DNA of 64,000 nt from Seriola aureovittata (GCF_021018895.1 NC_079377.1:372001-436000), one strand, 5' to 3'. Numbered from the stretch's first letter, positions 36,925-48,914 are shown. The notes: generated by a model not told the origin, from the sequence alone. A program made the numbers and translations.

Positions 36925-36994
36925 CTGGGGGACAGAGGCAACTGTGGGGAGCTTCCCTCACCTCCCGAGTCTTCGGTAGTTTTACTGCAAGTTT
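36925..36994 (-). CDS. col13a1: Collagen alpha-1(XIII)-like chain, coding exon 2 (70 bp)
   Basis: This small exon is bounded by a pyrimidine-rich acceptor ending TTGTTCAG and a GTAAGT donor. In phase 0 it encodes 23 residues, KLAVKLPKTREVREAPHSCL followed by CPP, plus the first base of a glycine codon, so it ends in phase 1 as collagen-domain exons of this family do. REAP followed by CxCPPG is the hallmark junction of the membrane collagens XIII, XXIII and XXV. REVR before EAP fits the minimal RxxR proprotein-convertase site at which these ectodomains are shed. The joined E-E-K-L across the splice resembles the D-E-K of collagen XIII. The exon is too short to be seen as an ORF. Intron 1 between the exons is 8,070 bases. 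No third exon is recognisable between here and position 1. Confidence 0.82.
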
Positions 36995-36997
36995 CTG

Positions 36998-38544
36998 AAC
37001 AAGAGAGGGAATAGAAGAAGAGAGTTAGAATGCATTTTAACATCACGGTGTACCTAACGTGAAATGTTGATTGTCAAAAAACAATTTACAAATCTCCATA
37101 ATACCCCTAACTTTCAATCAATCAAATGTCTTTAATGACTGTAGATGTCAATGTGATGATGGACTGAAAGCTTTTACTGATGGGTTTTAATGACTGATAT
37201 TTTGTGGCTGATTCTGCTAAAACTCTGTAGTTACTGTTGATATTCAATAAATTTATTATGAACCATATCACATCCTTGTTAAAAGTCTCACTGAAAACCA
37301 GGATGAGAACAACAGTTATATGTCCAGTACAGAGTATCACATTGAAGCTGACAGTGCACATCCAATAGGTCAGTAGCAGCAAGAGCCACTAACTTGTTCC
37401 AGAGTTTTAAACTGTAATAGTTGGTCTTCAGCCGATGACATATGCATGAAGCTGTACGCATTATTGGCTGTGAGCACATTTAGGATTTCCCTCCATGTTG
37501 AGAGTGAACTTTGGGGCTAAACTGTTAAGCTATCATGGACAAGAGGTCCAGTTACAGTGACAGACAAACTCACAGTTCAACTGTGATCTGCAAACGTGTG
37601 ACAGTTGATCTCATTAGACCAACAACAGCCTGCGTGTGATTTGACCCTGAGCAGAAAACAAAGCCAACACATTCTCCACTGCATAACAGTCAGTGTCACT
37701 GCTGGAGGGTACGAGCAGGAGAATGGCAGAGCAGGCTGTTTAGAGGGCTGCAACAGGTGCTGAAGGGAATGTTATGAAGATACTGTCATTCTGAGCACTG
37801 CTGCAGTATTCTGGGTACTGCCTGTTATGTCAATATGCCTGTTACCATGCTTTGTGGGATCACAGCCATGGACTGAATCAGGGTTGGAAATGTGCAACAT
37901 TTCAATGGACAAATATGTACAAAGAGTCATTTGAACACATCTAAATCTTAAAGTCTTAGAGTAGGGAAAAATACATCTCCCCAAAAACATCCTTTATGTT
38001 GCACAGTAAGAATCCCAAACCCTCCTGAAATCTGGACAATCACAGCTACTAAAGTATTTCCAGGAACTTCTTTGGCTGAAACTTGCAGACTCGACTCACA
38101 ACTGGAGAAGTCTTTAGTAAGACTAACCCAGGGAGCTGTCCAGCCAGAGCTCTGCCTGCTCCAGCTTCAACTGAAAAATTCATTTTCAAACTAGATAACA
38201 CAGATTAGTGCAGAGTGGAGATTTAGTTCAACTGCAGCAGGCATTTACTCCTATACAACTATAATCACATCAAATGTCACAAGAGTAGCAGAATCAGATT
38301 GTCATTAATCTTTAGTTTCTCATGTTCATTGGTTTCAGTACAGACAGGAGCAAAATGACTGGAACCTTCCACTTATAAAAAACAAACCAAACTAATTGTC
38401 ATACATTATTCTCTACTCACTGTTTAGACACATGCTTTTGATTTTAACATGTTCATTTAAATAGTACAACAAATGACACTATAAAACAGCGGTACCCTGA
38501 ACCTGAATATTTTGTAGAGAAGCTTTGTGGCAATGCAGTATTAG
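36998..38544. other. Intron 1 sequence, nothing recognised
   Basis: No motif supports a gene or a defined mobile element. Confidence 0.5.
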
Positions 38545-38900
38545 AGTAAACTCAGTTTTCTTTATGTTTCTCTTTCAGAAGTGGACTTCCTGGCTCTTCT
38601 TCCATGGAGCCCACTTGCATTCAGAGAGCGACTGGACTGTTGTATCTTGATCTTGGAGGTCAGCTTGTATCTGTTTTTTCCCTGGTTCCTTTCCTACCAT
38701 TCTAACGGTCCTTCTGTTCAATCTGAGGTAAATTTTCCTCTTGTGGCCATATCCAGGGATGTTGGCTGCAGTCTCATGGTCCTTTACTTCTTAATATTAT
38801 TAGCAGCTGTGGTCACAGGAACATCAAGCTGCTTGGAGGTCTTGTTGCCTTTACCCTAACCATGCTTGGCAATTTTTTTTCAGCACAACGGGAACTTTTT
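38545..38900 (-). pseudogene. Tc1-like transposase N-terminal relic
   Basis: On the minus strand pieces read HETAANIPGYGHKRKIYLRL, NRRTVRMVGKEPGKKQIQAD, LQDQDTTVQSLSECK and WAPWKKSQEVH. They follow the second helix-turn-helix of Tc1 transposases (GTVxNxPGxGRKRK...LNRRIVRMVxKxPxK...LQ). Several stops interrupt it, and the DDE core is not present next to it. The 92-aa plus-strand frame at 38581 is its shadow. Confidence 0.7.
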
Positions 38901-40193
38901 TCCGTTTATATAGGTTGAATAACTGATTAAGATTAAGATTAAGATTAAAGACACCTATCATACTAATTGAAGACAACCAACAGCTTGTAATATCACTCTG
39001 TCTTATTTATTTATCACCACTTCATTTTGTCCAGGCCATTATAGAAGATTGAACTAACAATTCGTTTTTGACATGGCTTTAGTCTCCTATTTTAAAAGGA
39101 TAACAAACCCTTTTACTATCCTCTAGTCTGATTAACTTTAAGACCTATTACTGCTACTACAAACAGTACAAGTCCTCCACTTCACCTCTTTCTCATTTTC
39201 CTAAAGAAAGCGAAAGTGATAATACTAAAATAAAATAATTTACTGAAGTTAAAATTAAATTTTCCATTTGTGTGTGATTGATGTACAACACATTCAAAAT
39301 TAAAACATTTTTCACACACAATTGTGATGAAAAATAAAACTTTCTCAATACATTTTCCCGTCTGAAACCTCTCTGGAATCAACCTTTATGACCATCAAAA
39401 ATGTAATTTGAATTTTATTGTTATTTGAATGAGCTACAGTCTGGACATAATTCAAATGCGAAATGTACAGTTTGAACAGTACAGGTGAAATCAATTTCAC
39501 ATTCAGTTTAATATATCATTATAGCACTGCTTTACTACACTGAAATATATTTGTCACTGGAAGATTCCAATTTAAATTTGGCAGTAATGATGCATTTTGT
39601 GAAATACAAATGAAAATTGGTGTTAAAAATTGTATTGTTAATTTTGATGATGCAGTGCAAGTGGAAAATTCCATTTCCTCTTGATGATTTCATTCAATTG
39701 TGTTTATGTGATTTAATGTAATCATTTTGATATGTTTGAGATAATTTCAGCCAGAGACTTCCACAGCACACTGATGAGACTGTGAGCTAAAAATGAACAA
39801 AACTTACATTAAAGGAGTAACAATAATGACACATATACTGCCTCAGCCAAAAGGTGTTTTTTTTATGCTGACAAATTAGTTTCACATAGTGCTCAAATTC
39901 TATTAGTGCTTTAGCAGACAGTCATTTATGGATGACTACAGCTCTCTATTGGGGGGTTTGAGGCCTCTTGTAAGCATGCAAGTCTGCAACCCTTTTTGAC
40001 ACCAGCTAATTTATCCAGCAGGCACACTATTAGCACATAGGCATCATGAATCACACAGTCTAAGAATTTAATACTGTGTCATAGAAAGTCGTATTGATTC
40101 TTTTCTTCCTGACAGAAATCTCGTTTTCAATATGACTTCCATTAGCTCACTGTAAATCCTCACTGTAACTTATCAATGTATCAATCAGTTCAC

Positions 40194-40197
40194 TGTG

Positions 40198-40267
<70 letters not shown>
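40194..40267. repeat. (GT)n microsatellite
   Basis: About 36 GT units with one GG slip at 40221. Confidence 0.95.
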
Positions 40268-40268
<1 letters not shown>

Positions 40269-41797
40269 CTGATGAAATCTAGAGGTAGCTTGAGCACTTC
40301 TGCTGTGTGTGTAGTCCAAAACAGACATACATCATAGAGCTGTATGTGCATGTTTTAGTGTTTGCTTTTTGTGTGTATGTGTAGACCTCACGGAATAATG
40401 AATGACAGCTCTGTGAGGAACAAGTGAGGGAGTGAGTGAGGGAACAAGAGAAGTGGGAGACTAAATTATTGACATTTCTACAACTGGCAATTGGGCCTCC
40501 AGCTCCATCGTGTCTCTGCACTCATTATGTGCACCAGGGTTCTACCAGGTCTGCAGAGAGCAGTTTGTGGTTAGTTGTAAATGTTAAAGGGGCCATGTTT
40601 GGGGCAAGATAGCGACAGAGAGAGGGGGAGGTCAGGGGGGTCAGGCTGTTTTCACTGGTGTTGTTAAGGGTATGACAATTATTTTGGGGGAGGAACAACT
40701 CAATTCAAGGACTCCAGTAAGCTTTTTAACTTCAACACCTGTTGACAATTTGCAGTTATGAGGGGCTGTGAACCCTTAAAACCGGAACCTATGTTTTGCT
40801 TCTGCAGAGAAGATTATTTTTTCAGTTTTTTCCTGTGGAAAACTATTTTGTTAAACCTGCAGTGACACCTGACTCACTCTGCTTTAAAGCTGTTAATTCA
40901 CCATTAAATGTTATAAACCACACAATCTCATGTGTATGCATTAAATATATGGATCTAGGACCTGGTAAAAACTGGAAGCCTGCAGACAGCAAGCCTGGCT
41001 CTGTCTGAAGTTCAACACTACTGCTACCAAAACCTCCTCAATGATGAATACATTGTTTCTCATTTGTTGAATCTGAACAAAAACAATTCATGATTTTAAA
41101 GAGAGTTACATGTCACCAGCACTTCTTTAAATGTTGTTCTTTTTCTCAGGCTGTAGGTTGTTGGTAAGCACAGGTTTTGATCTCTGTATAGGCACCATGG
41201 TACCAAACCTGCTCTAATAACCAGACTCCCAGATGATGTGCTCAGTCACTGCACTGACTGTTTAACAGTAGTGAAGGAAATATGTTATTTATTAGATAAA
41301 GTGAGAAGACAAAAGCTTTACATGGCCCCAAACCCAGGAACAATAACTGCAAACAAAATTTACTAGAAACACCACTCAGTGAACCGGTGGATTCTGCTGC
41401 AATCAAACTCTGACTGGAATAATAATGAGGACCAACTCTGTCCTGCTGGATCCAGGCACATTTTCCATAACAGAGGAAACTGGTCATCATTGAAGGAGAC
41501 AGGGTGGTGGATTCTGGATAGTGTTGGGTGAAAGTACCACAGGTTTCCTGCCCTCTTTCTACAGAAGACTACATCTGTACTTGTGTCCCATTAATAATGA
41601 CACACCAAGCTAAACAAAGAGACAGGCTGCATTGCCCGAGGTCCATCTGGAGATGAAGACTAAGATAGGACAGCATGTGGACCAACATTTGAAAACATTT
41701 TGTAGCCTCCTACTGCAGCTGTCATCTGCTACAGCTCTCTTCTTATTGTACAAAGTGTGTTCCTATCCCTGTCTGATCTCCCAACATACATTCATTC

Positions 41798-41799
<2 letters not shown>

Positions 41800-41839
<40 letters not shown>
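41800..41839. repeat. (GT)n microsatellite
   Basis: About 20 GT units leading into a GCGTGCATGC end. Confidence 0.95.
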
Positions 41840-41843
<4 letters not shown>

Positions 41844-42960
41844 CATGCACTTGTGCGCCATGTGATATCTTCACTGCCGTAGCTCATTGAGTTATGTTGC
41901 CTCTGTTCCTGCTCTGCCTGCGTTCTGGGACTTACTACAGTGTGTAATTATGGTCCCTGTGCTCTCACAGCAGCTGTATGTTTCATGAGTGGAGTTGATT
42001 CTTTCATCCTGACCATTCAGATTGGGGGCAGCACAGTCTGTTATTTTATCCTTACACCAGTAAATATCCAAGTTGTCCGTTTCATTACTTTATATGAATG
42101 TAATAAATATACAAATGGAAGTTAAAAGGTATTTGGCATGAGAAAAATAAAGGTCATCCACTTATAGTGATCAATTTGATGTAGACAGATGTCTTCACTA
42201 TTCACAATTTCCAAAGTATGTGACATTCTTCTGGCAACTCCACTTTATTCTGTGTGCCCCATGTATTTATTGCACTTTATTTCTTGTGCTGCCTTCTCAT
42301 TGACAATTATTGAGAGGAACCGGGAGGGTGTTCAGGAGACTTACATGACAACATACTCCTGAATGACTTCAGTAATTCTGAAAAAAGGGGCTATGGCCCT
42401 GAAAACACTCTGACCTCAGCTCTGAGACCGAATCAATATTCTCATCTTAAAAGAATGCATGTGTTTCCCAAAATGTTGAACTGTTCATTGTCTGCAATAA
42501 ATCATCATGCAGCTCATCAAACTATCACCTTATGTTGGCTCCCAAAAATACACTATCTTGTTTTTTTCTTGATATTTGCTTTGATAAACTTTTGACTCAA
42601 GCTAACGTATGGAGAGTGCAGTAGCGCTGCCATCCCTAGCAGAAGGCTCCCTCTGCTCTCTCTTCTCCTGGTAAGTGCATTATACTGTTCCTAGTGAAGT
42701 GGGTCAGGGTGGAGGGGGATGATAAAAGTTAGGTCAAAGCCAAAGGAAGAAGGGAAAACAGGGCTGCTGTGGGATTTCAATCACTGTGGAAGAGCTTATT
42801 AGTGTAGCTGTGGAAGTGGTCAATGAAAGGGCAGCACAGAGGCCAGAGCCAGGATGACCTCCTCACATATGTCATGAGACTTATAACACATATACAATTC
42901 ACTTGGTAAAATCCACAAATGTGCAGGAACATTGTGTATTCATCAGTCTTTGATTAAAAT

Positions 42961-43240
42961 ATTCTGGTAACACTTTCTAATAAACCAGCGTTTATAAAGG
43001 CATTGCAAGTAGAACCTAATGGACCTTATTAATGGTTAATAAAACATTTAATAACGCTTTGTAGTTAGAACTTAGCTAGAAATCATTAATAAAGAGCTGG
43101 AGTTGACTTGCCCGGTTGATGTTTACCATTTCACTAACACTTTCTAATAAGGCATCATTTAGTAAGTGTCAATTAGTTGTTGGTTAATGACAAATATACT
43201 AATGTGTTATAAAATAGTTACAGGCCGTAATAAAAACAAG
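42961..43240. repeat. GGTAACACTTTCTAATAA-type dispersed repeat
   Basis: The block TAACACTTTCTAATAA occurs at about 42968 and again at about 43136, with TTAATGGTTAATAA between them. This is the style of a widespread short fish repeat. The exact ends are unknown. Confidence 0.5.
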
Positions 43241-44296
43241 TTTGGGTTTGCCAAGTCTAGAAAAATGTTATTTGATTTATCTACAAAATCAGTCACAGAC
43301 AGTTTCTTAAGAAAACTTTAATTTAATTTAATTACTACTTATAAATAGATATATGAACATTACACATAAAAACAAAAGCTAATTAACTAATAAATATATT
43401 TAAATCAATTAAAATTCTTTCTCCATCAAGACAAGTGCATTATTATCCTTCTTTCCTTTGGACACTATCCAGCATCCACTTAAAGTGACATGAACTAAAG
43501 CTAGAGTCTCATCTGAAGTTGAAGGATTGTTCTATGTTGACGTATTCTAATGCTGTAGCTGCAGAGTTTAAGGGCTTTATAAGGCTAAAAAAAACCTTAA
43601 AATTGATCAAATACAGTAACGTTAAAAATCCATTAAAGTGCAGACAATCCCTTAAAACCATATCACAGTCCATTTGTTATCCCCAAATCTGGGATGAACC
43701 CAACAGACACCTGTACTTATTTAGAATTCCTCAAATATAATTAATTTGCGCCTGAAATTATTTCAGAACCCAAACATAAACCTTCATCTCAACCAACAGT
43801 TATTTTCAGGGTGGCTTTACACTTTGGCCGCCCAGGCGGTTGCCTAGGATGCCACCAGCAGGAATGGCACCAAAGTGATAGAGGACATGTTTAGTAATTC
43901 CTTATCAACATCTAAAGTCTGTCACTGATGTCCAGTGCATCTCTGACACTTAAAAAAACAGTTTTCACACTGCACTAAGAGCAGACCACAGATAGACTGT
44001 AGTATGTTATGATGCTGACACTCGCTGCTGTTCACTTGCTTGCACTGCTGAATCACATGAATAACCAGGTCACTTATGTTCCATGTAAAGATTATATGAT
44101 TCACAGCTGGATTAATCTCATTCGGGATGTAGACAGTACTGTACTGTACTTTATTGTAGAGCTCTGCACATTAACCTAACATTTACCGCTCTCTCTGTGT
44201 GCCCAACATTCAGGGTGCATAGAGTGTACCAGGACTGGACTCACTGGTCAATCACAATATCTGTTTGATACAACCTGAAGCAATAGAGCTGTATAA
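43241..44296. other. Intron 1 sequence, little recognised
   Basis: GGCCGCCCAGGCGGTTGCCT near 43.83 kb resembles sequence found near hAT-type fish repeats. Nothing can be delimited. Confidence 0.4.
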
Positions 44297-44620
44297 ATTA
44301 TATATGTGAAATTGCCCTGAGCTGGAATGAGCTAGAAACAATAACTGGAAACCAAAGCATCTTTAGCCCAACCTGTAGGGGGCACCACAAACACCACAAA
44401 CGTGTATCTGAAAACCCAGGGGACAGAATATCACTAAAATTGGTGTATGCTCTGGGGGCAAGTGTTAACCAAAATCTGAAATGCCACATTGATTTATGCA
44501 AGTGGGTGTGGCCTATCACATATTTGCTCTTAACTGAAGATGCCCTTGAGCAATTCTGATTAAAGTCACTGGACTGCAATGTCACCAAAACGCAAACACT
44601 GCACTAAAAGTTGTATCGTT
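44297..44620 (-). repeat. Inverted fragment of the 55.4-kb repeat family
   Basis: Reverse-complemented, it contains GTTTCTAGCTCATTCCAGCT then CAGGGCAATTT, GGTGCCCCCTACAGG and GGCCACACCCACTT. The corresponding blocks in 55361-56366 are GTTTCTGGCTCATTCTAGCT then CACGGCAATTT, GGTGCCCCCTAGAGG and GCCCCGCCCACTT. Confidence 0.65.
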
Positions 44621-45064
44621 TAGGAAAAATCTAGGATTGAAATAAATATCACATTATAAAACGTGTTCCACACAGCCATAAGTAAAATCTGCTCCTTAAT
44701 ACAGAACTAGTCTGCCTGTCTGTCTGGAATTAAGAGGCATTAAAGACAGAGATGAACAGTAACCTGAGACTCATACACTGACCTGTATGATCAGGTTATG
44801 TTCCATATCATATCCTGGATATGGTTAAAACCAGGATAACACATAACTGTGTTCATGTGAAGACACTAACTGACAGATGGTGTTGGCGGCATGACACAGA
44901 AGTTGAATCGAAGTTGCATTAGTAAAATTAATATATGTGTCAAAATATTGCAATGAATCATGATAAAACCAAACCAGCCTGCTCCTCTTTTTTTTAACAC
45001 CCAGCGAGATGATGTATTGCTGCTCAGAAAACGTCCAGGTTTAGATTTTAGGTAAAACACTCAC

Positions 45065-45376
45065 CTCCTCCAGGATCTGGTCCAGTCGGTCAAGGATTAT
45101 TGGCTCCACCTGCTCCAGAGACAACCTCCACGCGGAGAGCTGCGCGTCCCGCTGCTGCTGCTCCAGACTTACAATCCTGGACTGCAATTCCGAGGTCCGC
45201 ACAAAAACCAAGATGCAAACTCCAAGGCAAAGGACAGATAGTACGATGCAAATCGTTATGCCAGACAAATCTCTCCAGTTTCTCCAAAGCGGCGGTTTCT
45301 GCTGCTGCTGCTCGCCGTGGCTCCTCCACTCCTCACCCGGTTTTCCAGTGTCTCCCCACTTCCGATCCTGCTCCAT
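45065..45376 (-). CDS. col13a1: Collagen alpha-1(XIII)-like chain, coding exon 1
   Basis: Encodes the first 104 residues of a type II transmembrane collagen. Residues 1-39 are a polar cytosolic tail with a QQQQ run. Residues about 40-58 (ITICIVLSVLCLGVCILVF) are a single membrane segment. After it comes an RTSELQSRIVSLE heptad-like stretch ending LDRLDQILEE. Known family members have this layout, and RTxELQxRxxxLE is closer to collagen XIII than to XXIII or XXV. The start has G at -3 and G at +4, and an in-frame TAG lies four codons upstream. The exon stops at GAG followed by GTGAGT, a strong donor at 45064, in phase 0; the open frame past it is intronic. The next exon is at 36925-36994. Assignment to XIII rather than a paralogue is inferred from short motifs. 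Confidence 0.8.
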
Positions 45377-45980
45377 TTCAGAAAGCTAATTATGGTTTTA
45401 TCCACGATATTGTCCTCTATTCATCTGGTGAAGGGCAGCACAAAAGTTTTCCTGACGACCAGCAACTTTGGCGCTTGTGAGAGGCTCTTTCTCTCTTTTC
45501 GGGAAAAGTTTTGCAGATGTCCTTTTCCTTCTTCAAACCGTCTCCAAACTGCCTTGGTGCGCTCAGATCAGCGACTACATTAATGTTAAATTGTCATCAG
45601 TGATGTTCCTGACTCACAGGGACGGACTCTTATTCTTTAGCGTTCCACTCAGTTTGTCCCATTCGCTGCTTCTCCTCTGAGCTTTCACACTCAGTGCCGC
45701 AGGTCCGTCGCTAGTGCGCGTCTCTGAAACCCGAACCAGCCTCTCTCTCTCGGCACAGCTCTAGATTAGCCTTTGCTCCTCCTCTGAGAGGCTTTAGGTT
45801 AAATACCGGGGAGGGAGTCGTGGCGGTGTTGCTGCCCCCTTTGATCCGCATACTTGGTGAGGGATATTTTTAGGGTGCCCAAAGCCAGGGCACAGTCACA
45901 CTGCCGGTACACTGACGGCCTGCTGACCCAGCAAACATCTCGACGGTGAACACAGTTGAAACGACGTCTGATCCTAGACG
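45377..45980 (-). promoter_or_regulatory. Putative col13a1 5' UTR and promoter region
   Basis: Immediately upstream of the collagen start codon the sequence becomes clearly richer in CpG than its surroundings (45.55-45.98 kb), with CT/AG-rich stretches. On the minus strand a TATTTAA box lies at 45805-45799, about 425 bases before the ATG, so a start near 45770 would give a roughly 390-base 5' UTR. No transcript evidence is available; the box and start are inferences. Confidence 0.4.
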
Positions 45981-45984
45981 TCGT
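45961..45984. repeat. Perfect 9-bp palindrome with GACGTC cores
   Basis: Arms ACGACGTCT and AGACGTCGT surround the spacer GATCCT. The surrounding sequence (ACCCAGCAAACATC...GTCGTCAACCTTCAA) resembles a dispersed fish repeat built on GACGTC units. It lies about 180 bases upstream of the TATA-like box. Confidence 0.6.
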
Positions 45985-46476
45985 CAACCTTCAACTTTTG
46001 ATAATTATTAAACAGCTATATCCCAACTTGTTTTGAGAAAAGCTGACTTACAAGAATTTCACTTATTCAAGACATCTGTTCAGATCAGTTTTCAATGTAA
46101 AATAATCAATTACAGTATACATTGTAGGATACACAAAGTACATTGGAGTTGAGATGGAGGACTAAAACTGACAAAATCAAATAAACGACTCAATTAATTA
46201 ATTTGTAATATATGCACCAACAATATATAATAGAAATGCAGGCATTAATGGAGTAATAAAGTAACATAAAGTGACATTACTGCTTTGCTTCTGTATTGAT
46301 CAATTCCCATATTTAGTATTTAGTCCCATTTAAATTCCCATTATATTTAATTATTTACTTGTATGTATGTATTTTCTTTTTAGATTTTTTAAAATGAATT
46401 TCTACTTCATTATGCAAATGATGGGGGCTGTCATTCATAGGGTCAACTTTTTTCCTAATGACATCAGTGCATAGAT
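45985..46476. other. Upstream flank of col13a1, nothing recognised
   Basis: AT-rich, with no recognised element before the hAT insertion. Confidence 0.5.
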
Positions 46477-46994
46477 CAGGGGTGTCCAAACTACGGCCCG
46501 CAGGCCAACTGCAGCCCGCGGTCCAGGTTTTATTGGCCCGCAGCAAATTCTGAAAATATGATTGAATATGGCCCGCACAAGAAGCTTGAGCTCAACTCTT
46601 TTAAACTTCTCAGTTTCAACACTATACGGAGCCAGCCACGGATCGTACACCGGTGCCGAACGAACACAGAAAGTCAAGCAAATGGCAGCTAGCCTGCAAG
46701 CTCAACAACTGTTTTTTTTTTTTGTGCTAACAAAATACAGAATAGAATGACTGATAGCCATCTCTGTGAAGTCCTTCGTGTCTCAACCACCAAACTTTCT
46801 CCTGACATGTCAGCCATCCTTCAATCCAAAGGACAGCATCACTGCTCCCACTGAGTGCAATGTTCTTCACATTATAGGTGAGTTAGAAATACACACAGTA
46901 TTCATGTGTCAATATGTCACCTCTAGTGTGTGGCCCGGCCCTTTGTTTATGTTTCTGTATTTGGCCCTCACTAAAAAAACTTTGGACACCCCTG
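46477..46994 (+). mobile_element. Internally deleted hAT element, 518 bp
   Basis: The termini are 14-base inverted repeats beginning CAGGGGTGTCCAAA, and the rest of each end (GGCCCGC...) is that of a fish hAT family. Flanks are 8-base duplications GCATAGAT (46469-46476) and GCAAAGAT (46995-47002), with one mismatch. Inside is a remnant of the transposase N-terminus (VKQMAASLQAQQLFFFFVL). The rest of the coding region is deleted. Insertion is about 670 bases upstream of the proposed col13a1 TATA-like box. Confidence 0.85.
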
Positions 46995-47699
46995 GCAAAG
47001 ATCAAGTACCTTTCACCTAGCTAGGCCCACAAAAGACATGTGTACCAGTCTGTACCAGTACCTCCAGTCAGGGGATCGTTAGACAACTGAAGCACTTAGC
47101 TAATGCAGCTGAAAATAATACTGTCAATCAGGACTATGTACTTTTAAATGTGGGCACTAACTTACAGTGTGCTCCAGTCAGCAGCATACATGGACAGATG
47201 TTGACCATTTTGAATTCAGTAATGTGGACACTGGTCCATCCGGGTCAGTGGCTGTCTGCTTATGAAAAGACAGTGCTCTTCTTTAAGAACAGAGTGGACG
47301 TCTCATAGAGCAGTCTAATGTTAGCCTTATGAGACACTTTGCTGAGATACTTGTGCCTTGCTAGCCATTAGCAAGTTGCATTGAGCTAAAGAGCTATATC
47401 AGTTTAAGTCACATTTATTACTTAATTAATGCCTGTATTTATTTATAATATTATTTTTGGGTGCATTTAATAGCATATGAATTTATTTATTCAGTCATTT
47501 ATTTATTGATGTATTTTTGATTTTGTCAGTTTCAGTCCTCCATACACCCCTCTGAGCATAAAGCAATATTTTTGGTAATCATTTTTTCTAAATGATCATC
47601 ATAAAAATTTTAAGACGATGACATAATTTATCAAACATATATTTAATAACAACATAGAAAGATATGACATCAATGTATGTAAAGTAAATTTGGCAACTT
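46995..47699. other. Intergenic sequence, nothing recognised
   Basis: No coding motif or repeat end could be read. Confidence 0.5.
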
Positions 47700-48375
47700 T
47701 GCTTAAATCTAGGGGTTGCAAAGGAGTACATCCTTGATTAATTCCAACAAGTATATAATATTCCAGTACTTAGTACATCCTCCCTTATTTTTAAGCATTT
47801 CTTGGCATTGAGTGTACAAGTTCACAACTTATTGTCCTGTCTATCCTGTTTCACTCTTGGAGGATGACCTCCTTGAGTGCCATAATGTTTCATGGGGAGT
47901 GCTGTTCAACTTGTGTTTACAAAATTCCACACAGGTGCTCAACAACTTTGGTCTGATGACATACTTGGCCAGTGCAGCACTTTCACCTTATTCTTCCTTC
48001 AGAATGCAGCAGTGGAGAGTGTAGCATCTTCTCTTTTCTCTCTTCAGATTTTGTCTGTGAAACTGCAAATTCATGATGAAGTACAGCTCCCACACAACAT
48101 CAGCACTCATATAGCCCCTTGTAAGAACTTTACTACTGCCATATTTCACTGTTGGAACCATGTCCTTGTCACTTGTGCAGTGCCATACATTTGGATGCTA
48201 TCAGATTCAAGATGATTGACTTTGGTCTCATCACACCAGAGTATGGATTCCCAAAAGTCTTCACCTTTGTCAATATGGACCTTGACAAAGGCTAAACAAG
48301 CTTTCTTGTACTTTGGCTTCAGTAGTGGCTGCCTGCGTGGATGACATATAATCCTAGTATTCCAATTAAGGAATT
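47700..48375 (-). pseudogene. Tc1-like transposase relic, catalytic core
   Basis: On the minus strand the largest intact piece (48.37 to 48.2 kb) reads [20 protein letters not shown] then [18 protein letters not shown], with the first catalytic Asp of the DD34E core. [14 protein letters not shown] text and RTWFQQ follow, and later KVLHWPSMSSDQSC and KNKGGCTKY pieces approach the C-terminus. LHWPSQSPDLNPIE is the family consensus at the second Asp/Glu block; here it is degraded and split by stops. Terminal inverted repeats were not located. Different subfamily from the copy at 51.6 kb. Confidence 0.78.
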
Positions 48376-48914
48376 GGAGCTCTTCAGTAAAGGAGTAGAT
48401 TGAAATCCGTACCTCAAAGGAACAATAATTCTACATTGTTAATGTCATTTACTATGCAAACATAACTTTCAGGTTGCATATAATAGTAATCTATAAGAAT
48501 GTTGTGTGAAATTCTACTCAATAACATTTTTTGTAAGTCTGGTTATTTGGTAATTTAGGTGCAACCTGTTTCACAGGAGAGGTTGTGCCATATACCTGCC
48601 CTCAACTCCCAGGTTGATGAAATGTTTGGAAGGGGCAGATCGCAACAACACAGCATTCTGCTTACCTTAGTCCAGATGTATTGTAGATTTGTTAGCAGGG
48701 TCTTGGTGGATTCAGGGAACCCGATGTGTCCTGCTGAGCAGAACGAATAAAACCCCATTCCCACCAGAAATTTTGATCTACTGTTTGTATCCAGTGTCTT
48801 GATGACTTTATTTGAGTATTTTCATGTAATGCTACTTTATACTTTAACTTCATTTATCTGATTGCAGTAGGCTAGTTATGATGTTACATTAAAAAACACT
48901 TATAAATCCCAGTA
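48376..48914. other. Intergenic sequence, nothing recognised
   Basis: No convincing motif was recognised. Confidence 0.5.

Larger units (their letters stand above)
38901..42960. other. Intron 1 sequence, only microsatellites recognised
   Basis: Contains two GT tracts. No exon, transposase motif or transposon end was recognised. Confidence 0.5.
36995..45064 (-). other. col13a1: col13a1 intron 1
   Basis: GT donor at 45064-45063 and AG acceptor at 36996-36995. It holds a Tc1 relic near 38.6 kb, two GT microsatellites, a GGTAACACTTTNTAATAA-type repeat near 43 kb and an inverted fragment of the 55.4-kb repeat family near 44.3 kb. No additional exon was recognised. Confidence 0.8.

Noticed and set aside
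38581..38859. 92-residue plus-strand frame that looks like a membrane protein
   Set aside because: The minus strand carries a recognisable Tc1 transposase region; the hydrophobicity is a by-product of reading it backwards.
45100..45680. Plus-strand frames of 126, 88 and 70 residues
   Set aside because: They are antisense to collagen exon 1 and its 5' UTR. The minus-strand frame has the membrane-collagen motifs and splice donor.
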